Shown here piece by piece: positions 1 to 5,018 of a stretch of DNA of 5,186 nt (positions within the stretch are counted from its first letter, which is position 1; every line of letters begins with the position of its first letter). The DNA is from an uncultured Ruminococcus sp. (GTDB taxonomy: Bacteria; Bacillota; Clostridia; Oscillospirales; Ruminococcaceae). The stretch covers positions 1 through 5,186 of the forward strand of contig CAMNJD010000246.1 in assembly GCA_946540705.1 (NCBI GenBank). The letters run 5' to 3'. The position numbers and the translations under genes are program-made. The notes under the pieces are model-generated. The model searched no databases and was not told the DNA's origin. It saw only the letters and a program-made list of their open reading frames with translations.

Positions 1-33
1 AAAAACGGCGATACAGTTTCCTGTACCGCCGTT
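1..33 (-). terminator. Intrinsic terminator after rplL
   Basis: Read on the minus strand this is a perfect 13-bp stem (arms at 21-33 and 4-16, one G-T pair) closed by a GAAA tetraloop at 17-20 and running into a T tract at the window edge. It starts about 20 nt past the rplL stop. A stable GC-rich stem with a GNRA-type loop and a T run is the textbook intrinsic terminator. It should end the rplJL transcript here and separate it from whatever lies further downstream, such as rpoB in many Firmicutes. Confidence 0.93.
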
Positions 34-53
34 CTGTTCGCACGAAGTAAAAA

Positions 54-428
54 TTACTTCAGCTCAATCGTAGCGCCAGCCTCTTCGAGCTTCTTCTTGA
101 TCTCCTCAGCTTCTGCCTTCGGAACCTGCTCCTTCAGAGTGCCCAGACCCTCAACAGCAGCCTTTGCCTCCTTCAGGCCGAGACCGAGAATGTCCTTAAC
201 AGCCTTGATGACGCCCATCTTTGCATCGCCAAAGGACTTCAGAACAACGTCGAACTCAGTCTTCTCTGCCTCAGCAGCAGCAGCACCTGCGCCTGCACCT
301 GCACCTGCAGCAGCAACAACAGCGGTAACGCCGAACTCTTCCTGAATAGCCTCGACCAGCTCAGCCAGCTCGAGAACGGAGAGTGCCTTGATATCTTCGA
401 TAAACTTCATTGTCTTTTCGGAAGCCAT
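54..428 (-). CDS. rplL: 50S ribosomal protein L7/L12
   Basis: L7/L12 is the multi-copy stalk protein of the large ribosomal subunit. It sits on L10 as dimers and recruits and stimulates the translational GTPases (EF-Tu, EF-G, IF2). The 124-residue product is close to the usual ~121. It has an N-terminal helical dimerisation and L10-binding region (about 8-34), a flexible Ala/Gly hinge (about 36-56) with an alternating GAGAGAG stretch, and a C-terminal globular domain (58-124) with the family motifs EFDVVLKSFGDAK, VIKAVKDILGLGLKEAK and EEAGATIELK. The ATG at 428 has an AAAGGAG Shine-Dalgarno site 7 nt upstream, which supports this start over the internal Met7. The gene lies 59 nt after rplJ, and its own strong ribosome site would help make L7/L12 in excess over L10, as stalk stoichiometry requires. 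Identification is certain. Confidence 0.98.
   Translation of the reverse strand: MASEKTMKFIEDIKALSVLELAELVEAIQEEFGVTAVVAAAGAGAGAGAAAAEAEKTEFDVVLKSFGDAKMGVIKAVKDILGLGLKEAKAAVEGLGTLKEQVPKAEAEEIKKKLEEAGATIELK
285..308 (-). repeat. Four-copy 6-bp tandem repeat in the L7/L12 hinge
   Basis: Four consecutive hexamers (acctgc, gcctgc, acctgc, acctgc on the plus strand) encode alternating Ala-Gly codons in the rplL hinge. Each unit adds one Ala-Gly pair, so copy-number change would lengthen or shorten the flexible linker without a frameshift. The flanking GCA-type alanine codons extend the low-complexity stretch. Hinges of this kind are normal in L7/L12. Confidence 0.7.
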
Positions 429-487
429 GATAATTCTCCTTTACATAATTATGAAAATAGATTGGGGTAGGGGAAGAAGCGCTGTTA

Positions 488-1006
488 TTATGCAGCTTCT
501 TCGTTCTTCTTGTCCACGAGAGCCTGAAGTGTCGCAGCGAGCTTCTGCATCGGACCCTGCAGGGAACCGACGAGCTGTGCGAGCAGGACTTCCTTGGACG
601 GGATCTTGGACAGAGCCTTGACGCCTGCTGCGTCGTAGACCTCCTTGTCCACAAAGCCAGCCTTCAGCGAGAAGCTGCCGCCGGCTTTTTCAGCCTTCTC
701 AGCGTATTCACCGAGAATACGGGCAGCAACAGTCTGATCGCCGTCGCTGATCGCGATTGCGGTCGTGCCTTCCAGCACGCTGTCGAACTGCTCAAAGCCG
801 ATGTTGTGCATTGCGAGGCGGATGAGGGTGTTCTTCTGAACAGCGTAGGAAACGCCTGCCTCACGCAGCTCCTTACGCAGCTTGGTGTCGTCTTCAACGT
901 TGATACCCTTGTAGTCAACGAGGACGCATGCAGTTGCATTCTTGAGCTGCTCAGTGAGTGCCTCAACCTTAGCCTGCTTTGCCTGCAAAACCTTTTCACT
1001 TGCCAT
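488..1006 (-). CDS. rplJ: 50S ribosomal protein L10
   Basis: L10 anchors the stalk. Its N-terminal domain binds 23S rRNA (the GTPase-associated centre, next to L11), and its C-terminal helix carries the L7/L12 dimers. The product is 172 residues, slightly longer than the ~165 of E. coli. Family signatures are VLVDYKGI (28-35), LRKELREAGVSYAVQKNTLIR (from 43), LEGTTAIAIS (78-87) and KIPSKEVLLAQLVGSLQGPM (134-153). The final helix (about 152-172) is the L7/L12 docking segment. The ATG at 1006 follows a strong GGAGGTG ribosome site about 8 nt upstream. The gene is first in a two-gene operon with rplL, and the upstream leader contains an L10-type regulatory fold plus an attenuator, so autogenous control by excess L10-L7/L12 complex is expected. 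rplK and rplA, often next to rplJ in other bacteria, are absent here because the upstream neighbour is the divergent ruvC. Confidence 0.98.
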   Translation of the reverse strand: MASEKVLQAKQAKVEALTEQLKNATACVLVDYKGINVEDDTKLRKELREAGVSYAVQKNTLIRLAMHNIGFEQFDSVLEGTTAIAISDGDQTVAARILGEYAEKAEKAGGSFSLKAGFVDKEVYDAAGVKALSKIPSKEVLLAQLVGSLQGPMQKLAATLQALVDKKNEEAA

Positions 1007-1033
1007 TGTTATTTCACCTCCGTCTGTAATGGG

Positions 1034-1067
1034 CTTGCCGTATCAGCCGAACGATTCGGGAGGCAAG
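1034..1067 (-). promoter_or_regulatory. Bipartite hairpin in the rplJ 5' UTR, near the ribosome site
   Basis: Two nested stems are visible: an outer 6-bp stem (1034-1039 with 1062-1067, CTTGCC/GGCAAG) and an inner 5-bp stem (1047-1051 with 1055-1059, CCGAA/TTCGG) with a 3-nt loop. The element lies between the attenuator and the rplJ Shine-Dalgarno site, whose GGAGG begins about 15 nt downstream in the transcript. No T run follows, so it is not a terminator. It could stabilise the mRNA, act as a processing site or influence ribosome loading. The function is inferred only from the pairing. Confidence 0.45.
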
Positions 1068-1085
1068 TCTTGCGCGGAGCACAAT

Positions 1086-1117
1086 CAAAAAGCCTCTCCC
1101 GTCTTGACAGGAGAGGC
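1086..1117 (-). terminator. Attenuator (leader terminator) upstream of rplJ
   Basis: In the transcript an 8-bp GC-rich stem (GCCTCTCC at 1110-1117 with GGAGAGGC at 1092-1099) and a 10-nt loop are followed directly by TTTTTGATT (1083-1091). It lies about 145 nt after the predicted transcription start and 80-odd nt before the rplJ start codon. It is therefore inside the operon leader rather than at a gene end, as expected of a conditional terminator. It probably lowers read-through into rplJL when free L10-L7/L12 complex is abundant. Confidence 0.85.
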
Positions 1118-1262
1118 AGAGTTCACAGATCATTGCATATATCTGACAGCAGACACATGCTCATGAACGACTCAGCACTCCTCGGCCGGACTTCCGCCAT
1201 TCTGTTTGTACAGAAAAGCCGCCTGCTGTCTGTGGAATACGGGATTCGTCTGATTCTTTTGG

Positions 1263-1298
1263 CATAGTTATTATAGCACAGTTCCGTCGGCTTGTCAA
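1263..1298 (-). promoter_or_regulatory. Consensus sigmaA promoter of rplJ-rplL
   Basis: The minus strand shows a perfect TTGACA -35 box (1293-1298), an optimal 17-bp spacer and a perfect TATAAT -10 box (1270-1275). The predicted start is the G at about 1263. A match to consensus in both boxes fits the very high expression required of stalk proteins. It also shows that rplJL can be transcribed independently here. Confidence 0.93.
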
Positions 1299-1589
1299 GT
1301 ATTCAGGCCGAACAAATGCGCAGACGCAAAAAAAACGGAACAGTAGTCCGTATTTTTATTCATCCGATCAAGAATTTGTGCAAAATGTCCTGATCGCTTT
1401 GCGCTGGCTGTTCATTCAGCGCCAATGCTGTCCATCGTTTCGTATATTCGGAGAAATTCAGCCGTTTGATTTCGCAAAAGCAGATTGATTCGCTGATTCA
1501 CATGCAATTAGTTTTATGTTACCGGACAGTTCCCGGCTCTGATTTTACACCGATTACTTCCGTTCTGAAAAATTTTTCGTATTCTCCCA
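1299..1589. other. Gap between divergent operons, no convincing gene
   Basis: This AT-richer stretch separates the rplJ and ruvC promoters. No reading frame has a start codon with a plausible ribosome site. Two overlapping minus-strand frames look mildly protein-like. One runs from about 1501 to 1412 (includes the stretch LLLRNQTAEFLRIYETMDSI). The other ends at a stop at 1360-1362 (final residues DQDILHKFLIG), just before the small hairpin at 1328-1357. They could be a frameshifted remnant of a small gene, or chance. Nothing else was recognised. Confidence 0.5.
1328..1357. terminator. Small hairpin with A and T runs, possible bidirectional terminator
   Basis: A 5-bp stem (ACGGA at 1335-1339 with TCCGT at 1347-1351) and a 7-nt loop are flanked by eight As on the left and a T-rich run on the right. 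It could therefore work on either strand. The stem is short, so strength is doubtful. On the minus strand the T run is longer, and the hairpin would insulate the rplJ promoter from upstream transcription. On the plus strand it would stop any antisense read-through heading for ruvC. Confidence 0.45.
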
Positions 1590-1625
1590 TTGCGCTTTTC
1601 GGCATAATATGTTATAATAAAACGG
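1590..1625 (+). promoter_or_regulatory. Extended -10 promoter of the ruvC-ruvA-lipoprotein unit
   Basis: A TATAAT -10 box at 1613-1618 is preceded by TGT, giving the extended TGnTATAAT form. A weak -35 box (TTGCGC, 1590-1595) sits at the optimal 17-bp spacing. The predicted start is near 1625, leaving a leader of about 23 nt before the TTG start of ruvC. A weak -35 with an extended -10 suggests moderate constitutive expression. No SOS (LexA/DinR-type) box was recognised around it. Confidence 0.75.
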
Positions 1626-1647
1626 AGTGCATATAGGAGGAATGTCT

Positions 1648-2127
1648 TTGCGGATTCTTGGAATTGATCCGGGCTACGCGACAGTCGGGTTCGGGGTCGT
1701 GGATTATCAGGGCTTCGATTTCAAAACGGTCGAATACGGCGCGATCCTCACGGAGGCTCATACCGACTTTTCGGGAAGGCTCGCGCAGATCTATACAGAT
1801 ATGATGTATCTGCTGGAGAAGCATCGCCCGCAGTATCTTTCGATCGAAAAGCTCTTTTTCAATACGAACAAAACGACCGGCATCATGGTCGCAGAGGCAC
1901 GCGGTGTGATCCTGCTGGCCTGTGCGCAGCATGATGTCCCGGTGTTTGAGTACACACCGCTTCAGGTGAAGTCCGCTGTCGTCGGCTACGGTAAGGCAGA
2001 GAAACGGCAGGTCATGGACATGACCCGGCGCATCCTGCATCTGACAGAGATCCCGAAGCCGGACGATGCGGCCGATGCACTGGCTCTGGCGATCTGTCAC
2101 GGGCACTGTGCAAAGCCGGACTATTGA
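1648..2127 (+). CDS. ruvC: Crossover junction endodeoxyribonuclease RuvC
   Basis: RuvC is the dimeric, metal-dependent resolvase that cuts Holliday junctions during recombinational repair, working with the RuvAB branch-migration motor. The 159-residue product has the RNase H-like fold signatures MRILGIDPGYATVGFG at the N-terminus, SIEKLFFNTNKTTG in the middle and KPDDAADALALAICH near the C-terminus. The four catalytic acids are visible as D7, E67, D140 and D143, so the enzyme should be active. The start is taken as TTG at 1648. The AGGAGG at 1635-1640 sits 7 nt before it, and the resulting MRILGIDPG matches the family N-terminus. The ATG at 1642 is only 1 nt from the ribosome site, and the GTG at 1627 is almost at the predicted transcription start. 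The gene is first in the plus-strand unit and is followed 17 nt later by ruvA. Confidence 0.97.
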   Translation: MRILGIDPGYATVGFGVVDYQGFDFKTVEYGAILTEAHTDFSGRLAQIYTDMMYLLEKHRPQYLSIEKLFFNTNKTTGIMVAEARGVILLACAQHDVPVFEYTPLQVKSAVVGYGKAEKRQVMDMTRRILHLTEIPKPDDAADALALAICHGHCAKPDY

Positions 2128-2144
2128 TATGTGAGGGAACAGAT

Positions 2145-2747
2145 ATGATAGATCATATTCGCGGTAAAGTCAGCTATAAGGAGCCGAATCTTGTCGTCAT
2201 CGAATGCGGCGGTGTCGGCTATGCCTGCCGCACCAGCCTTCAGACGGCCTCCTCTGTCGGCGGAGCAGATACCGAGGCGATGCTGTATACACGGCTGGCT
2301 GTTCGGGAGGACGAGATTGCGCTGTACGGGTTTTCGAGCAGGTCTGAGCGAAGCTGCTATGACCAGCTCACCGGTGTGACCGGTGTCGGCCCGAAGGCTG
2401 CACTTGCGATTCTTTCTGATATCACACCTGACCGTTTTGCGCTGTCTGTTGCAGCGGGGGATTACAAGGCATTCACAAAAGTCAAAGGCATCGGCACAAA
2501 AACCGCTCAGCGCATTGTGCTCGAGCTGAAGGACAAGGTGATGAAATCTGCCGAGGTTTCCGGGATGCCTGCTTCGGCGCCGGTGACGGTTGGAACGGGA
2601 AATACCGAGGAGGCGATGGCTGCACTGCTGGTGCTGGGCTATTCGCAGAGTGAGGCTGCCGCCGCACTCAGTACCCTGGAACCGTCGCTGCCTTCCTCTG
2701 AGCTGATCCGGCTCTCACTGATGCAGCTTGGCAGGAATCTGAAATGA
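2145..2747 (+). CDS. ruvA: Holliday junction branch migration complex subunit RuvA
   Basis: RuvA tetramers bind four-way DNA junctions, hold them open and load the RuvB helicase rings. The 200-residue product matches the usual ~200. Domain I (about 1-62) is the OB fold, with MIDHIRGKV and ECGGVGYACR. The acidic pin residues E55 and D56 sit in VREDEIALYGF, at the same positions as in E. coli. Domain II carries two helix-hairpin-helix motifs, LTGVTGVGPKAALAILS (75-91) and FTKVKGIGTKTAQRIVLEL (110-128). A linker (about 132-152) leads to domain III (153-200), which contacts RuvB. The ATG at 2145 is chosen because GAGGG lies 7 nt upstream and the product then begins at the family N-terminus. A longer TTG start at 2124 would overlap ruvC and lacks these supports. 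ruvB does not follow; a lipoprotein gene begins 15 nt later. Confidence 0.97.
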   Translation: MIDHIRGKVSYKEPNLVVIECGGVGYACRTSLQTASSVGGADTEAMLYTRLAVREDEIALYGFSSRSERSCYDQLTGVTGVGPKAALAILSDITPDRFALSVAAGDYKAFTKVKGIGTKTAQRIVLELKDKVMKSAEVSGMPASAPVTVGTGNTEEAMAALLVLGYSQSEAAAALSTLEPSLPSSELIRLSLMQLGRNLK

Positions 2748-2762
2748 GAGGTGTCATAATCT

Positions 2763-3305
2763 GTGAAGCGTAGAAAAAAGCACTTATTTTGCCTTGCATG
2801 TGCAGTGCTGATGTGTTTCGGTATTATGACCGGCTGCGGCAAGGAGCAGAAAAAGGAAGTACAGCAGCCGCTGACCGGATATGAATATAAGAAACGGGTC
2901 AGACAGATCAACGGGTGGGCGAAAAATGTTTATAATGCGGCTGTTGCCGCGATGATTGACATGGATTCCGAAGATACGGATCTCACGCAGCTTTCCGAAT
3001 ACATGTTTTATACAGGCAGTGAATTTGCAGACTGCGAGTACAGCTCTGATGATATTGACGAGAAGCTGCGCAGCAGAATCTATGCGTATTATAATGATAT
3101 CACGAAGCTTCAGGAGGTCGCGATCCGGCTGGATCAGGATGATGTACCCTGCGGTGTTGCGGTCAAGCGAACCTATCAGCGAACCGGACAGGTATTTTAC
3201 GGAACCTGGCCGACCCAGGCGGATTATGATTCGGAAGAACAGTTTTTCTCGATTGAGGAAGCGCTGGAATTTGCCTGCGGCAATACACAGGAAGAAAGCG
3301 GGTGA
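2763..3305 (+). CDS. Putative lipoprotein A, first of a paralogous array
   Basis: The function is not recognised. The 180-residue product starts with a lipoprotein signal peptide: a basic n-region (KRRKKH), a hydrophobic stretch (8-22) and the lipobox MTGC with Cys25 as lipid anchor. It should be tethered to the outer face of the membrane. After a short charged linker, residues 47-150 form the domain shared with the next two proteins: AKNVYNAAVAAMIDMDSED, then YTGSEFA, an R/Y-rich helix (RSRIYAYYNDITKL), a strand pair (VAIRLDQDD, GVAVKRTY) and YGTWP. An acidic tail follows (about 153-180). The GTG start has a purine-rich GAGAGGTG site 9-11 nt upstream. The gene begins 15 nt after ruvA and ends 5 nt before the next gene, so it is probably co-transcribed and partly translationally coupled. 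A lipoprotein call is firm; any role is unknown. Confidence 0.85.
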   Translation: MKRRKKHLFCLACAVLMCFGIMTGCGKEQKKEVQQPLTGYEYKKRVRQINGWAKNVYNAAVAAMIDMDSEDTDLTQLSEYMFYTGSEFADCEYSSDDIDEKLRSRIYAYYNDITKLQEVAIRLDQDDVPCGVAVKRTYQRTGQVFYGTWPTQADYDSEEQFFSIEEALEFACGNTQEESG

Positions 3306-3310
3306 AATGC

Positions 3311-3841
3311 ATGATGATAAAGATGAAGCGGCGGATTTTCGTTCTGACGGCAGCGTCTGTACTGGGGGTCAGCTCGCTCCTGACCGGCTGCACGGCTTCA
3401 GACAGCGGCTATGTCAAGGAAGAAATCGCCGAAAAGACGAATGCGGAGCAGACCGCCTGCAACGGAACTGCTCATAGCATATATACCGCGTCGCAGTCTG
3501 CTGTGACTGATATGCTTGCAGAAGATCAGTGGGCGCTTTCCGAGCTGGACGGCGTCTACAAACTGTCCGGCAGCGATTTTGCCCTGGTGTCTGCCGGCTC
3601 GGAGAATCCGAAGGATGCTCTGAAATACCGTATGACACTCTATTTTACCGAGCTGAAAAAGGTGGACAGTATCTCCTTCAAAATTGACGGCGGCTCCTGC
3701 ATTTATGTTGCCGTGAAGGATGAGCGCGGTATGTACGGGACCTATCCGAATCAGTTGAAGAAGGACGATGTGCAGTACATTGATTCGCTCGGAGAAGCTG
3801 CGCTCTACGCAGAAAACGGCATGTCTGACAGTCTGAAATAA
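3311..3841 (+). CDS. Putative lipoprotein B, second of a paralogous array
   Basis: The function is not recognised. The 176-residue product has a signal peptide with a basic start (MKRR), a hydrophobic core (9-24) and the canonical lipobox LLTGC, with Cys27 as lipidation site. The mature part carries the shared domain at about 44-146: a helix (AHSIYTASQSAVTDMLAED), LSGSDFA, a second helix (KYRMTLYFTELKKV), paired strands (ISFKIDGG, IYVAVKDERG) and MYGTYP. A short tail follows. The start is uncertain. ATG 3311 and 3314 lie 6 and 9 nt after a GGGTG stretch, GTG 3302 overlaps the previous stop, and ATG 3323 also gives a complete signal peptide. All leave the mature protein unchanged. Only 5 nt separate it from lipoprotein A, so coupled translation is likely. 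It is closest in length and layout to protein A, which suggests duplication followed by strong divergence. Confidence 0.85.
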   Translation: MMIKMKRRIFVLTAASVLGVSSLLTGCTASDSGYVKEEIAEKTNAEQTACNGTAHSIYTASQSAVTDMLAEDQWALSELDGVYKLSGSDFALVSAGSENPKDALKYRMTLYFTELKKVDSISFKIDGGSCIYVAVKDERGMYGTYPNQLKKDDVQYIDSLGEAALYAENGMSDSLK

Positions 3842-3885
3842 TCCGGTATCCGATACAGTATTCAAATTGCACAGAAGGGAAAAAC

Positions 3886-4980
3886 ATGAGAAAACAGTTG
3901 ATATGCATTGCTGCGGCGCTGCTGCTGACAGGATCGGTTTCCGGCTGCGGAAAGAGCAGTAAACCGGAATCTGCGGCGGAACAGACAACGGATTCCGCTG
4001 CGGAAAGCACTGTTCCGATCCGGGCAGTGACTGCATCGGCCGATGATGCGGATTTTTCTGACGCACTTGCGGAAATGGATGCAGTTGCGGCTGCAATGGC
4101 TGCCAATGACGGCGAGAAATTCGTGGAGCTGCTGGGCGTGCGGCATATTGTTGATGTACAGATGGATGTGCAGGAGCTGAGCAGCGGCAGGACGGTCACG
4201 TCGGACGACCGCGACCGCGCTTATGAGCAGATCACAGCATCCTTGCCGGTCGAACCGGGCGGAAACTCGGCCGAATACAGCGTCGGAGAACCGGAGGAGC
4301 GCAATGATCTGAGTATACTGAGCGCGGCAGTCATGTCTGATATTTCAGACGGGCTTCGCGGGCGTGAAGATGCGGACGGACAAAAGCTGCTGGACTGCAT
4401 GCGTGAGCTCTTCTGGTTTGACGGCGCATACAGTATCCCGATCACGCTGAAATCTCCCGGTGCATCGGAGCACACGGTCTGTCTTTATTTGCTGCATGAT
4501 GATGCAGGCTGGCATCCGGACGGGACAAGACTGCCGATGATGTACGGCTATGCAACAAAGATGCGGCTTGCGGAGGCGAATGAAGCGGCAAAGACTCTGC
4601 GCTATGCGCTGATCTCTGCGATGACCGATCTGAATGCAGAGGATCAGGATCTCACTTTGCTGAACGGTGAGTACTGCTTCAGCGGCGATGATTTTGCGAA
4701 TGCACAGGCTCCGGATTCTCATGAAACGGCAGATGATATGCTGGCATATCTGATGTATGAAGCACCGTTTTATTATAAGGATGCAGTGCGGGCGGGCAAA
4801 GTCATGTTCCGCATCAAGGACGGCGATGTGACGGCTCTTGCCTTGGAATACGGTGAGCTTCCCGACAGAGAGGAAATGCGCACGTACCCGGTATACGGAT
4901 CCGCTCCGGAGGCTGTCAGCAGCGATGCATTCAGGTCGGCGAGCAGCCTGGAAGATATTTTTGAAAGCGCAGAGCAATAA
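3886..4980 (+). CDS. Putative two-domain lipoprotein C, third of the array
   Basis: The function is not recognised. The 364-residue product begins with a signal peptide (MRKQL, then hydrophobic 6-17) and lipobox VSGC with Cys21 as anchor. A Ser/Ala/Glu-rich linker (22-55) follows. Residues about 56-215 form an extra domain absent from proteins A and B. It has a helix (AVAAAMAANDGEKFVELLG), further helices (about 140-175), then strands SIPITLKSP and HTVCLYLLHDDAGWHPDG. The helix-then-strand order ending in a D-x-GW turn recalls NTF2-like/DUF4878-type lipoproteins, but this is only a resemblance. Residues about 230-337 are the shared domain: AKTLRYALISAMTDLNAED, FSGDDFA, a Y-rich helix, VMFRIKDGD, ALALEYGE and RTYP. 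The ATG has GAAGGGA 5 nt upstream. The 44-nt gap to gene B shows no terminator, so it probably belongs to the same unit. Confidence 0.85.
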   Translation: MRKQLICIAAALLLTGSVSGCGKSSKPESAAEQTTDSAAESTVPIRAVTASADDADFSDALAEMDAVAAAMAANDGEKFVELLGVRHIVDVQMDVQELSSGRTVTSDDRDRAYEQITASLPVEPGGNSAEYSVGEPEERNDLSILSAAVMSDISDGLRGREDADGQKLLDCMRELFWFDGAYSIPITLKSPGASEHTVCLYLLHDDAGWHPDGTRLPMMYGYATKMRLAEANEAAKTLRYALISAMTDLNAEDQDLTLLNGEYCFSGDDFANAQAPDSHETADDMLAYLMYEAPFYYKDAVRAGKVMFRIKDGDVTALALEYGELPDREEMRTYPVYGSAPEAVSSDAFRSASSLEDIFESAEQ

Positions 4981-5018
4981 CCGATTTCATACAGTAAAGA
5001 TTACAGGAGGATGGACAT

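Larger units (their letters stand above)
1007..1263 (-). promoter_or_regulatory. Ribosomal protein L10 leader (rplJ-rplL autoregulatory leader RNA)
   Basis: This untranslated leader of about 257 nt lies between the predicted start of transcription and the rplJ ATG. The likely L10-binding fold is at 1145-1230, closed by an 8-bp stem (1145-1152 with 1223-1230, GACAGCAG/CTGCTGTC in the transcript). Inside it are a 6-bp hairpin (1200-1205 with 1210-1215) and conserved-looking AGGCGGC and GCCGAGGAG stretches that resemble the L10 leader family. An intrinsic terminator follows it. In Bacillus subtilis the L10-L7/L12 complex is known to bind such a leader and promote termination before rplJ. The same logic is inferred here from the matching layout. 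The exact antiterminator pairing could not be settled by eye. Confidence 0.82.

Noticed and set aside
806..1267. A long open plus-strand frame antisense to rplJ and its leader.
   Set aside because: It overlaps the rplJ coding strand and the leader RNA, has no ribosome site and no recognisable protein features.
2728..2760. A TTGGCA box (2728-2733) and CATAAT box (2755-2760) suggesting a promoter for lipoprotein A inside the end of ruvA.
   Set aside because: The spacer is 21 bp, well beyond the workable 16-19, and both boxes are imperfect; co-transcription with ruvA explains the tight spacing better.
3844..3856. A short palindromic stretch (gtatc-c-gatac) between lipoproteins B and C.
   Set aside because: A one-base loop prevents a hairpin and no T run follows, so it is not a terminator; it is too short to call an operator.
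3398..4096. A long minus-strand open frame opposite lipoproteins B and C.
   Set aside because: It is antisense to two well-supported genes with good starts and signal peptides, and its translation is a low-complexity shadow rich in Arg, His and Gln.
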